Position numbers and translations under genes: made by a program. Of a stretch of DNA of 64,000 nucleotides, positions 1-12,454 are shown piece by piece. Numbering within the stretch: the stretch's first letter is position 1; every line of letters begins with the position of its first letter. The stretch is from Micropterus salmoides (Eukaryota; Chordata; Actinopteri; Centrarchiformes; Centrarchidae): positions 19,723,276-19,787,275 of the forward strand of contig NW_024040485.1 in the NCBI RefSeq assembly GCF_014851395.1, written 5' to 3'. The notes below the pieces were generated by a model. That model saw only the letters and a list, made by a program, of their open reading frames with translations. It was not told where the DNA came from and made no database searches.

Positions 1-2375
1 GTCACAGTGGAGCGTGAATAATTCATGTTCGTGCTGCTTGCTGGTGGAGATGAATCATGTGTGATGAGCAGAATACACGTGCTCATCTTCTCTCTAAAGA
101 CCCTAGGACAACGTGGGGGGCACTGTGCTCCTTCACAGCTTACTGTACAGACCACTACTACTACTCTGTCCTGACTGCATGACATTACCATTGCAGCTTT
201 CATGGCCGTTACATGTGAGCTTTACCTTTAAAGACCAGGCATGGAGCCATCCACTGAGACCATGCAGTAGCTTCTCACAATACATTAGGGCTTCATGAAT
301 TAGCCCATAAATGATGTCTGTAGAACAGTTTTTACGTGTTTATATTTAGTTAACTAATCCCTTGGAACAGTAGATGTCAATGTGGTGTTGATTACTCATT
401 TGACATTTCAAATTAAACAAAAAAGACTTATCTCTAGGTCCTGTATGCCAGAGCTTTCAACTGTATCTCACTTTATCTTAAGTGGATGGAGTTTGCTTGA
501 GTTTGATGGAGTTTTTTTAATGCACATTTTTAAACAAGGTGGGTTTAAAGTAATTATACTGGAATTAGCCAAAGGGTTACAAAGTCATTGTAATTAGGAA
601 CAGTAACCATGTTAGGCTAACTTTGTTGCCAGACATGTGCTGTGGACCACAGCATATGGTAATTTTATCTAACTACAATAAACCAGGGTGTCACCTTTTG
701 TGTGTTAGTTGCTAATGTGCACCACCGAGCGCATCATGATTGGCTGCTGACTGCTTCGGAGTACATCCTTTGTCAGTAAATTTGCTGTACTCTTTTATAA
801 CATAATGTCAGCTTTGGGGTCATATAAAGTCATTTAGAGACAAAGTGGTCCAAATCAGGTTTGTCTTTTTTGATTATGTCAAGTCCAGTCTAAAATCACC
901 AGATTCGCACCTTGTCTGCCTCAAGTCCAAGTTATGTCCACATCTCTAAAAAGTAGTTGTTGCTTATTAGAAGGTTTATGCAAACTTGTTAATTAATTCT
1001 GTTGTATACCTGTAATCATTCCCTAGCAATGTATTATTAAAATATATGTTGACCTTGTTGCCATGTTTGAATGAAATACAAAAAGGGTTTGTTGCTCACT
1101 TTTTAGTGTTCTCCTGATTTTGTCCCTTCACTCCCACACAGTCTGTTTTGGAGAAGCTCCCTCTCTGAGTCTAGATAAATGTGTCTCCGCATGCTTGTGT
1201 TTGTGTCAGTTTTCATATTCTCTGTGTGCGTACTGTTGTTTGCCTGAGCTCTGCAGTCCTCTGAAGCTTACTGTGTCGTGATGCTCACGTGTATCTCACA
1301 CGAAGGATCATCAGCGCTGATGGACCCAGAGCAACAATTATTCATGTGGAGGGACCTTCACAGTTTTCATGCTGTCACACCGTGTTAGACTGCATAGCTG
1401 AGCAGCACTGTGGACTGAGAAGCTTGGTGCTTAACATTTGCTCTTGCTTACAGTGATGCAATGCATGTGCCTGATTGGGGAGATGCCGATTCGAAGGAAT
1501 TTGGTATTTGACAGATGTGCAGACAGAAGTGTCCGTTTATGGAATTCAGTCTTATTAGGTATCTAACAAACAATAAGTTGCCACAGAATTTTTTTGTGGT
1601 TCAGATTTGGATTTAATTAAGAAAGTTTGTGTCTCCCACAGCACTGCCTTTCCTTAAGGAAAACTACGATTTATTACAACTTGGGTTTGGGTTTTACTTT
1701 CATAGCTGTCCATTATGATAACTTTGTACTCGACAAAGTAATTGTAATTGCAATAGATGGGACAAAAATGTAAATAATTGTTAGTCGATTGTAAAAGTTT
1801 TAAATAAACACCCAGCTTATTCCTCTCTTGATCATCAGACTCCACATGCTCGTTCCCCCGTTGGGCCTGTTTTTAGAAATGTCACCACTACAAGTTCTCA
1901 GCAGTTCAGCTCTGTAAGCTCAATGTTATCATAAATAACAAAACCAATGGCCGGAGCTAAAACAATTAAACTCTATTTGTAATAAAACGTAGTTTCCCAT
2001 TAAAGCCAGCAAGTATTTGTCTAAGAGCAAATGCATTCATTCAACAAAATGAACTTTGCTGTGTTCCAAGAAATGTTTACATGATATCAGCCTTAAATTG
2101 GCTGAAGGTAATTGTTCCATTGATTGTGAGTTAGTTGATGCCTAAAACTTTTGCTGCTGAAGCATTGTCAGCTTTTTATATTCAATTATTAAGTGTATAA
2201 ATGATCTTGGTGAAGACAGAGGGCACTATGATGGTAACAAACGCAAATGATTCAACAACTCTAGCAGCTCAGGTAGCGGTAAAGGTTGCTGGTATTGATG
2301 GCGGGAATTATAATGGGTGTTGGCAGTGGTGTCTTCTAATGCTCTTCCTCTCCTCTTTCTTTGTTCTTCTCCCAG
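1..2375 (+). other. eef1akmt4: Final intron of eef1akmt4 (partial)
   Basis: This stretch precedes the last exon of eef1akmt4 and ends in a pyrimidine-rich tract and CAG acceptor at 2371-2375. I searched it by eye for an exon encoding the middle of the methyltransferase and found none, so the upstream exons probably lie outside the window. I see no other gene here. Confidence 0.6.
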
Positions 2376-2666
2376 ATTAGTCGCTGCTTGAAGCCTGGAG
2401 GACGGTTCGTCTCTGTAACCTTCGCCAACCCCCTCTTCCGGAAACGCCTCTATGCTCGCACCATGTACAACTGGTCAATTAAGAAGTACAGTTATGGAGA
2501 AGGCTTTCAGTATTTTGTGTATGTCATGACCAAAGGAGAGGAGCTTAGCCAAGAAGATGCAGCTTTGGAGAAAAAGCTACTGGAAGACGCCAAACCCCCA
2601 CCTACCGCAGTCACCACAACAAAAAATGAGGATAAGGAAGACTACTTGTCTAATATTGACTTGTAA
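2376..2666 (+). CDS. eef1akmt4: EEF1A lysine methyltransferase 4, last coding exon
   Basis: EEF1AKMT4 is a cytosolic SAM-dependent seven-beta-strand methyltransferase that methylates a lysine of elongation factor eEF1A. The exon follows a clear acceptor (tcttctcccag) and encodes 96 residues to a TAA. It opens with ISRCLKPGGRFVSVTF, the late Rossmann-fold strand with the usual PGGRF turn. It continues with a YNW..KKYSYGEGFQYFVYVMTKGEELS block and ends in an acidic tail, EDYLSNIDL. Human EEF1AKMT4 has the same layout, including PGGRFIS, YGSGF, a MHKG-type segment and a C-terminal DFLSAIQL. The exon starts in phase 0 on the isoleucine codon. The N-terminal part, with the SAM-binding motif, is outside the window. 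In mammals this gene lies next to ECE2 and CAMK2N2, and a CAMK2N exon is present 11.5 kb downstream here. Confidence 0.9.
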   Translation: MSRCLKPGGRFVSVTFANPLFRKRLYARTMYNWSIKKYSYGEGFQYFVYVMTKGEELSQEDAALEKKLLEDAKPPPTAVTTTKNEDKEDYLSNIDL

Positions 2667-2964
2667 AATAACTGGATTATCAAAAAGAGTCTTAGAAATA
2701 CATAATCCCTCAGAGATCTGTATGTAAGATCTTTATCGGATAATGACATCAGAGAGTCAAATTTCCCCACCCTCCCAAATACAACAGAAATTCCCTCTGT
2801 TACCCCAAATTTTTTAAATGTGTCATTATTATGTGATTTTTATAAGAATTAGCTTCAATATATCTTTTGGTCTGGGCGTAGATTTTCTTTTGGACATGTG
2901 TGAGGAATGATAATAGTGGACTTTATACTGGATTTAGACTACACACCACCAATGACAAATATAT

Positions 2965-3005
<41 letters not shown>

Positions 3006-3375
3006 CACACCTCCGGCTAAATATGTAAACTGTAAATTCACTTGAGAAATTGTTAAGATAAGACAACAAGATGAGAATGGCTGTGTTAAACTAAAGACTA
3101 TTTAAATATATTTTTAAAAAATACAGTACTTCACAAATGTACAGTCATTTTCAAATGTTACTTCCCCACAGTAGTACAGGGAAACAGTAAGAAACTTGAA
3201 CCACCAAGAAAAAAACATGTTTGAGACTGCTGAAAAGATGACATGTGGTATTTATTTATATGAATAGACTGTTTACACAATTTGCATAGACAAAATGGTT
3301 CCCTAAACATGGGAAGAGGACAAAGTGATTGTGCCAAATCAAAGAAATTAATAAAACTTACCCTAAAGAACAACC
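2667..3375 (+). other. eef1akmt4: Probable 3' UTR of eef1akmt4
   Basis: AT-rich noncoding sequence follows the TAA. The first canonical AATAAA on this strand is at 3350-3355, so a transcript end near 3375 is plausible. The assignment is inferred from position only; the (GT)n tract lies inside it. Confidence 0.4.
2967..3000. repeat. (GT)17 microsatellite
   Basis: Perfect GT dinucleotide run, flanked by ATATAC and ATATACAC, so the ends are short alternating purine-pyrimidine extensions. It lies in the inferred eef1akmt4 3' UTR. Confidence 0.95.
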
Positions 3376-6300
3376 TAAGCCCAGTGATTTAAACAAAAAG
3401 TCACCTACGTGTGTGAAAATGTAGACTACCCAAATTTACCTTCCCCCATGACTAATCATGGTTTTTCTTCTGTATGTGTCATCATTTTCTGAAGCTGCTA
3501 CTGTCACTGTTCTAGTGCAGTTCACAATAGAAACCTTTATCTTTTTATAAAGCAATTTTACATGCCAGTATCCTTAACTGTTAACCTATACAGTACATCA
3601 GAAAGATCCGGCAGTCTCTTATTCTGTGGTACAGAACAAGCCTGCCAGTGTTACACAATTTGCAAGACAAACTGGCATGTCTAGACACAGACACAGCAGC
3701 ATCGGCCTGCATGTAAAATCTGTGTTTAAGTCTATTAATATGTCAGTCAGATTCTCCCTTTCTGTTGGGGCTGTCTGCATCTATCTCATGTCTGCTTTAG
3801 ATTTCAGGCAGAAGTTGCTAATAGTGATACGCAGTGTTTTGACACACCTGCCAAGCACACTGGCGCTTCATGTGGGCAAATACACATGTACATACAAGTA
3901 GTACCCCTGCATGCTGTTTGTTGAGGAAACATAAGATGAGCCTTGGGTCCTGTGCTTTCTGCTGTTTAAATATAGACCAGAAAGGGGAGAGAGAGAGAGA
4001 CAGAGCCAGGAGTGAAGACAGGCAGGAAGGCTGGTGACTGGAGGGGGGACCACATTGATAAAGCAGAAATCATTTATTTTTAATTCTCCACTGAGATCTA
4101 ATTACCGCCTATTTTTAAGACTTGGGAAGGTGTGTGATTTTTCAGACGGCTCGTCTTTCATTCAGTGATTTTCATGGTAGTTTGTTTAACTTTGATGTTG
4201 TCTCAAGGCAAGGTCTATTTAGTAGCTGCTCTGGAGCTTTTGATCATATCACACTGTCTTCCGGAGCAGATGGAGATTGCCCTGTTGTCATGGAATTGAC
4301 TCTAGGCTGAACCCCGCCCCCTTGGTTAGTGTTGTACGCTTGTCAAGCTTTGTGTGCTCACAAGATAAATTATGCACTCTTAAAGGATAATGGCTACCAC
4401 ATGATATTTAACAATGAGTCCTTGATTTCAGTCAGAAATCAACAAAAGCGGCTTTTCATTCCTATCCGGCGGCCAATGATTTTGGCAGCTGAAATACCAA
4501 CTGATTTTATCAGCTGTACGGTAGCTAGTTAGCCAATTAAGCTAACATTAACTCCATGATGTTGGTTAAAAAGGCTGTCCCCTCCTGACCTTTTAATGTT
4601 TCAAGCTGACTCATTTTTATAATGTGAATTTTGTTATCAAGGTTTTAATCATGTACTTGATGACTACATTCCTGTTACCATGCTAAAAGACTCAGGCTAA
4701 ACCTGCATGCAGGCTAAAAGTCTGCATCCTCACCGGTTAATAATCCATGTAGAAGTCATGGATGTAGAGCTAGTTAGTGCCAAGATCAGACTTACTTTGT
4801 TCTAACATAACCCTGCTTTTCAGCTGATCTTACACACAACATTACACAGAGAAAAGCCTTTAAGGAAGAGCACTAGCTGATGTAAATAGCATCCAGGTCC
4901 CACTTCCTCACAATGGACAAATGCTACACAGTGCATGTGCTAGTTAATGTAACCTTCAATCCCACAAACTAATGTAGTTAGTTAATGAAGTGATCTTTGA
5001 TGATCTCAAATACAGATAAACTTGAAGTATCTTAGTTCTGCCAAAGCATGCTAAACTCATTTTTACGATGAACTTCCTTGAGATGGTGGAAACTGAGGGA
5101 TCGACACTGAAAATATACCCAGTTCTTTGACAAGGTCTTTTCTCAAATCATTAGGCTCAATAGTTATGCCTTTTATCTGAGGCTTTAAAGCTCTTTTGTT
5201 GGACCCAACTGAATCCAAACCGTTCTTAGACTTTGTAAATATATTTCCTGAACAAGTGAATTATGGCCCACACACTGAAAAATGTCTGGGAGGAGGAGCT
5301 GGGTGCACAGATTGGGGATGAGGATGGCCTTAGCAGCACCAAATCTTGTTCTATTAATGCCAGGCATCAACTAATCCAATTCACGGTGATGCTCAGACGT
5401 ATTGTTAAAAAACTGAAGTGCACAGAATCTTTCCTATCATTTCCTCTCTATCTGATAGATGTAGATGTCTGTCTGACCCACCTTTTCTGGACATGCCCAA
5501 AACAGTTATAGGTTTTTGGTGCGACATATTGAAATGCGAACAGTCAGTTTGAGATTGATCGTTAATTTTTGACCTTGGAATCAGCAGTTGACCAAACAAT
5601 CTCACCACAAGGTCCATTTAGGTGCTGTTTGGTTCTGTGACTGGGCCATCTCCACCCACTGAGGAAGATCAAGTGATGCGATTGAAAGCTCCAGAACAGC
5701 TACTACTACTACTGTTAGCAAAGTGAAGAATAAGCTTTTTGATCTGTTGTGCTGAAAGATATACAATGTTCAGATTTTCATCTTTGTGTGTATTTTATAC
5801 TACCGTTACTTAGTTACACTAACTAAAAAAAAATAGTTTTTTCCCCCGTTATGTACACACACTGTTGCACATATTGAAATGTATCACTGTCAGTAAGTGA
5901 TGATCTCACAGCCTGGCACCTATTAGGCTTTGCAGGGCGAATGACAGGAGGGTGCTTATGTAAGTAGTAGTGGGTTTGATATTGATAACAGAGGGGCTTA
6001 GGGGTGCAGACTACTGCAGCACTGGGGGACACTCAGTGTGGATGGATGGAGGCTGGGTTGGTCCCTGCTCATGGAGAGTTTTGCTCTATTTTCCCCCTAA
6101 AACCTGATGACATTTTCATCACTTTCACCTCAGTCCATTCTTCCATTTCTGCTCTGTCAATATATTAAGTTCAGCAGTCCTTACATTTGGTTTTTGCAGC
6201 TCCCATAGTCAGATTGACTGATGTGCAACGGCAGATAACCCGACAGTGAGATTTAACTTGACTGGACTTAAGTTATATAGCCACAGAGCAGGGCATGGGC

Positions 6301-7349
6301 CTCATCCAGGAGAGCTTTAGTCATCATTTTCTCTTAAAGCTCTTTCGTCTTGTGTGTAGTTTTGTTTCTTCAGCAGATCACCTGAGTCATCCAGGCGTGT
6401 GAGGCCATGATTTAATATAGAGAGCTGCGCATTTATGTGTGTGTGAGATAGTACAGCCAGAATATTTTATCCTGCTGCTAATTGTCCTCCATGCTCTGTT
6501 GCCCAAGGGCAACAACAACACTAATCTACTGCATGCTCAATGCCTTTCTCTCAATCTGTCTGTATTTCTGTCTCTCCTTTTTTTCCTCTCCCAGTCACTC
6601 TTCTCACCACCACCCTGCCCTGTCTGTCTGCATCGACTGGCCCTGAGTGCTTTGGTGTGTGGGCGATATGTAAGAGCTCATGCAAGTCAAAAGGTCGACT
6701 GCATGCTTTATCCAAAGATCTCTGGGTTTCAACTGCCACATTGCGTGTGTTTAGACTGAATCACGACACAGCACTGCTGCCTGTCTGTACCCCATTAAAC
6801 TGCCTACTTACTGCAGCGACTCTGAAAGTCTCCTCAGTGATTCTTAAAGGGAAATCCTGGTTTCTTACAAGCAATCTCCTATTTTTGTAGTTTTGTTCTG
6901 GGAATGCAGCAACATTACTAAAAATACATCCAATGGGCACGAAACACGATCAGTCAGACAATCATACAGGTTTCAAACAAACCTCCTGGTAAGTCAAATT
7001 TATTTGGAAGATAAAACAAAGGCAAACTGCAAAATTATTACCCAAACTGCCTGTGGCAAACATCTGAGACTCTCCTTAAAAAATGAGTAAAACTCTCTAC
7101 AGCAAATAGAAAACCAACCTACTGTGTTTATTATTTCACCTCTGTTTAGTTTTGGCAAATTGTGTTTTGAACACTGCAAAAGAATTCAAATGTAACACGA
7201 CATCCATTGTGAATATTCATAAAAAAACATTTTAATAAATCAGCCTTTAAAACCACATTTAAAGTTATTTTCAATGCACAATTACTTTACAGTTTCTTTG
7301 TGTGTATGTGTGTGTCTGCTATTAAAAAAGTGTGTGATATATACTACTA

Positions 7350-7351
<2 letters not shown>

Positions 7352-7401
<50 letters not shown>
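7352..7401. repeat. (TA)25 microsatellite
   Basis: Uninterrupted TA run of about 50 bases, self-complementary and able to extrude a cruciform. No gene is adjacent. Confidence 0.95.
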
Positions 7402-7406
<5 letters not shown>

Positions 7407-8032
7407 GAATTTTAGGCATACTTGCTTTTGGTTTTAACTTCAAATTAAATGGTTTTGATCAGGGGTTCCCACCTTTTATAAATTTGAGGTGATTAACTGG
7501 ATAGGAAAGAATGAAAAACATATTTCTTCTACAAAAAATGAAAAGAAACTTAGTTTTAATTTTTCTTTTTAAATACTGGGCATGTTTACCCTTTCAGGCT
7601 TCCAGAAATGATTAACTTATGTAGCAATGTTGCTGCATCTCAAGATATCTGCAATTACTTTTTTGAGTAAAACTTTATCAAACAAGACAGTAAATATCTT
7701 CCAAACTATGAAAATAAGACCCAAGCTGAAATAAACTAAAATTTTCCTCTAATCTACACCCTGTGTAACCAGTTCCAACAGACCAATATAGATAGGATAG
7801 ATTGAAGTAGTAGTGAGGACCAAGAGAAAGCATTGACACTGCTTTCTATAGCTGTATGTCTGCCCATCTCCCTTAGGGCAGCATAATATACTGTATGGGC
7901 AGGCTTATGTAACTGGAGGAGGAATATTAATGGACGTCCTCTCAGGATGGGGCAAAAGTGGAATCGGTACAAAGCTCTCTGTCCTCTCTGCACAAGCTCA
8001 GTTTGAACCTATAACTGAGATTTGCTCTTAGC

Positions 8033-8059
8033 TGTGTGTGTGTGTGTGTGTGTGTGTGT
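8033..8059. repeat. (TG)n microsatellite
   Basis: TG run of about 27 bases in intergenic DNA. Confidence 0.9.
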
Positions 8060-9039
8060 TCATGTGTTTAAGAGATAACCTAAGAAGGAAAAGAACAATG
8101 GCACTTAAAATTTACAGTGGTGTCTCTGTGCTGCTGCTTTAGCATTTTGTGTGTTCTGCACAAACGTCTACATGTCTGGCATGCTTGTTTTTCCATCCAG
8201 TCGTTCTGTGTGGTTACACAGCGACTGTCCATTATGGAGACATCTACAGCATGTCTGCATTGACCCCAGTATGGCCTTCACTCCCAGCCCATCTGTCAGG
8301 TCAGGACACAGAAGCCACAAAGACCCCAGGTTAAATCTACTGCTCCACTGGCCTCAGACCATGAGAGACGCAAATGAAATGACTGAATGTACGTCTCATC
8401 AGAAGGCAGTAGCTCATTAGTTTAGAGATTTGTTTTGAGATGTTCCAGACATCCTACATTAATCTGGCTTTATCTTTGTCTTGTTGTCAACAATTCTATT
8501 AAGAGACCAAAACCAACAATGATGTTATCCAGTTAAAAAGTGTAGCATAAACCAGATGATGCGTGGCAAATTAAAGAAAAAAAATCTGAATAAATAAGTA
8601 GAGATGCTTCCACACAGGACACAAGGGGTTACTGAATGGTAACTAACTACGCTTTTTTATACACCAAGGAGCGTAAAGCTACTGGAGGTTATTGGTGGCC
8701 CAACACCTTACTAAGACACTTACTTTATGTTGGTTTTTCCTTTAATTTGTCACCCATCTGTAACCAATATAGTTTATTCTTCCAACTAAACTAGCAAAGC
8801 AGTGTGAACACAAAACTGCATTCTTGAGCATGCTTGGTGACATCTGCATGACAATGAGTTGCTCTCCAGAGATTGAAAATGAATTGGATGTGGTAGAATT
8901 AGTTTCAGATGGAGCCTGACTGATACTGGATAAATGAGTCGAATATTGATATTTTAGAGTTTAAAAAAGCTTTACAAAATGGCCAATTTTCACTTTTTTA
9001 TGTAAACTCATAACGTAAATAAGGCAATTTGGATATTCC

Positions 9040-9400
9040 TTAAAGCAATAGTTGAACAATTTGGGAAATGTTAAATACGGAAGTGCTACGTTCTGAAGCC
9101 AGTAGCTAGTTAGCTTAGCTCAACATAAACCTGAAAACGGGAGGAAACAACTAGCCTGTATCTGTGTGGTTTGGGTTAAAAGTGAAAAAATCCCTCTGAC
9201 ACCACAACCAAGTCGTTTTTACACTTCAGGTTCTTATGAATTAAACATGTTCAGTGGTAGGCTGCAGAGGGTTTGCTAGGCACATTTTGTTACCTCAGAC
9301 AGAGCCAGGCTAGCTGTTTCCAGGCTTTCTGCTAAACTAAGCTAACCGACTGCTGGGCTGCCATGTATTCTATAGCTTCATATTTACTGTACAGATATGA
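9040..9400 (+). mobile_element. TTAA-flanked MITE, left-end copy
   Basis: It begins at TTAA (9040-9043) followed by AGCAATAGTTGAACAATTTG. It then holds the segments TAGCTAGTTAGCTTAGC and GCTAAACTAAGCTAACCGAC, which recur in similar order near 34.3 kb and 40.95 kb. A TTAA start and short inverted ends fit a piggyBac-type non-autonomous element of a family common in teleosts. The right end is degraded and the stated end is approximate. Confidence 0.6.
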
Positions 9401-9575
9401 CAGGTGTAACATTGGAAAGAAGTTACAAATCATTTTTTAGGGAGCTTTAGAAAATGGATAATTGTTGTAAACCTTGACTTGCGGTCTTTTAATGATCACG
9501 GGGTAAATATTTTGCCTGAAAATCATAAGCTCTGTGACTCAGATGTAATGGTGCAACACGAGAGGCACAAACTGC

Positions 9576-10077
9576 TAGTGTTTTAGTCAAGACCGCCCAA
9601 ACCAAGACCAAGTCAAGACCAGAGTTTATCGAGACTGAGACAAAACCAAGACTTTTAGGGGCTGAGACCAAGTTGAGACCAACACTGAGGGAGGGCGAGC
9701 CCGAGTAAAGACCCGAGACCAGTTCCCCACATTACATGACACACAATAAAATGTGGAATGAGATCATAGGTACTTCTCAAATTAATCTGAAAGATCCACA
9801 TTCCTATTAAAGCACCCACATACACAGTCATTAACGGTAACAACACATTTTATATTTGTTTAGTTATTAGTTGCATTTGAAGCAATACGTTTTACATCCA
9901 ATCAAAGTTTGGATGTTAACAAATAAATCAGACAATGCAAAAGCAATTTATTGATATTCCCAAAGTTATGGTCTTGACTGGTCTTGAAATAAAATCCCGA
10001 GTCCTCAGTGTCCGAGATCGAGACAAGACCAAGATCAGCAAAAACCATCAAGACTGGTCTTGAGTACTACAACACTA
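9576..10077. mobile_element. hAT-type MITE (GACCAAGA-rich family)
   Basis: A 502 bp element bounded by a perfect 8 bp direct repeat, CAAACTGC, at 9568-9575 and 10078-10085. Its ends are inverted (TAGTGTTTTAGTCAAGAC at the left, GTCTTGAGTACTACAACACTA at the right). The subterminal regions are dense in GACCAAGACC and GGTCTTG motifs. An 8 bp duplication with short inverted ends is typical of hAT transposons. No transposase is encoded. Confidence 0.8.
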
Positions 10078-10085
10078 CAAACTGC

Positions 10086-12454
10086 AGTTAACTTCAGTAA
10101 AGATGAAAAAAAAGCGAGCTTTCCAAAATGATTTAAATTTGGTTATAAAAGAAGTGGAACAGAGTGAGTGGAACATTTGACAGTTGAAAAATAAACAACG
10201 TGCTCTCAGGTGGACATGTTATAAACACTGTATAAAATTCACTGGAGGATGATCAACTCCACAGTTCCCCTCACTTGATTTGTCCGTTCTGCAGTCTTTT
10301 TAGAGACACTGTTTGTAAATGACCTCAAATATATCTTTATTTCTGAGCTGCAGTTTCTTGTTACTTATCTGCCAACATACACAGACAATACGATATATCT
10401 GTGATAAGCTAACATTTTCAGAATGTACTACTCTAATAAAGCAATATGTCACCAAATGAAATTTGTTGACTGATAATGTGTTTAATGGCACAGAGGCACA
10501 CAGGCACAGTTTGTAGGACAAGTCCTTTGCTGGTTTTGATCACTGTGGGACATTTGTTGATAGTAATTCAAAGATTAAATAACACCACTATTTTCCCTTA
10601 AGCCATTGTCTCTCAAGTATTCTGTAGGATTTTTGAGCCTGAAAAGAATGCAAAATTATGAAATTACAAATAAGTTTACAAGAACTTAGAACACATGAGA
10701 GAGAGTGAGAGCAATACTACTGCAAACTTAAATGAATTACTGTAAAAAAGTAAATAACATGTTCACAGTAGCACTCATGACAGTGAGAGAGGCATGGAGC
10801 AACGCTAACACAATTCAATATCTGCCCAAATATGTCAGTCCAGTTCCGGCCTTGCAGGGCATCCCATTACTGTGAAAAGTGTGTTCCCATGACCGCACAC
10901 ACACACACGCAAGCGACAGCCACAACAACAACATGATCGATAGCGCTATGTGTTTGTTCAGTGCTCTGCTGATGTTATCAGGACAGTCAATAATCTCACT
11001 GATGGGAATGTGGTTGGTTACACTGATGACACTTTGTTGATGTTCTGTTATTAGATTGAAGTGCAATTCAGAGAATATAAGGACCGGTGTTCATGTATTG
11101 TTGACATGTAGCTTTTTATAGATGTGTTACTGATACTGTGGATGTTTTTCCAAACGGTAAACAAACAAACACGTTTTACCGGAAAATTCTCTTGTGTGAT
11201 TACAAGGAAATACATTTTTATTGTTATCACTGCTGTGCGGGTTTGTGTACCTCAGGTGGAAGAGAGGTGATATGTACTTATACAGTATTCGTCAAGTTTT
11301 CTTCCACCTGACAGTTTCAACTCACGCTCAGCTAATATGAAAAAGACTGATGATTTGATAACAATAAATACAGTTCATACACATAATTATACTTAGCAGG
11401 ACAAATAAGCACACAAATAGGATTACAAATTCCTGTGATGCTGATCTTTAGTATATTTATTGTCACCTGACCTGCTAACGTCAGGGATGTTAGTTTGACT
11501 GCATGGTTAAGTTTTCCACTGACCTGAATCAGTTGTAACACCTTTTCCGATTGTTGTTTAAACTAATTAGCAAAAAGCAACAAAATGCTAAAAGTAATGG
11601 ATAAATATCCAGTTTCCGCCACTCCAGATGTTTGAAGGCAAACCTGGCTGATTACTGAAGAAAAGAAAAAAAAGACACCAAGCTTTAACAAAGATCACAG
11701 GATAATAATGTCATCTGTGGATTTACATATGTTTCAGAAACAGATTCACCAAAACCACAGTGCTCTCTCTTCTGTCTGTTAAACAGGTCTTTGAAGACCA
11801 TCCCAGCAATCTAATGGGAACAATGAAGGGGTGCTTGAGGCCATCTTATAGGGCTGCGTGGGTATGTTGGACATATAAACCACAGAACATGATGATTTTT
11901 GAGATATATAGGTTTTTTGTAAAATATACAGGTGATGGACGTTTTTCTTGGTGCATGAAAGTTAGCACCAACCAAAGCGAGTGTTTATAGGCCAGAGTTT
12001 GTGTTAGAGCTACTGTATGAGGACACTGTACATGTAGACTTTGATAAATGATCATGTGGCCAGCCGTGGCTCCCCCCAGGGTCTGTGGTTTAATGGATTC
12101 ACTAGTGTCGGCCAACACAGAGCTGTTTAACAGCTTCGCAGATAGATCACTGTTCCTTCTCTGCTCTTTAATTAAGGATCAGTATTTACTGTCACGGAGG
12201 TAATGGCTACTGATTCCAAGGGCTACGATGAAATGAGATGACTTTCAAATGCTGCAACTACGTGTATGTTCTGTTTTTTAAAAGGATCTTAAGTTTATTT
12301 TTTGTCACTGTGCTCTGTGCAGTTGTTTTTTTTTTTTCTCGTGACTTTCATTCAGAGAACAAGGCCAGGCTACTCTGATGGTTGTCATCTTCCATTGAAC
12401 TATTAGTAAAAATGTCTTGGGACAAAAGCCATACCAGAGATTCACATTTACATT
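10086..12454. other. Intergenic, no gene recognised
   Basis: No exon or RNA gene is recognised. Apparent frames are short and without domain-like composition. Confidence 0.5.

Larger units (their letters stand above)
3376..9039. other. Intergenic, no gene recognised
   Basis: AT-rich sequence with only short chance frames. I see no splice-bounded exon, RNA gene or complete mobile element. It contains the (TA)n tract at 7352-7401 and a (TG)n tract at 8033-8059. Old degraded repeats cannot be excluded by eye. Confidence 0.5.
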
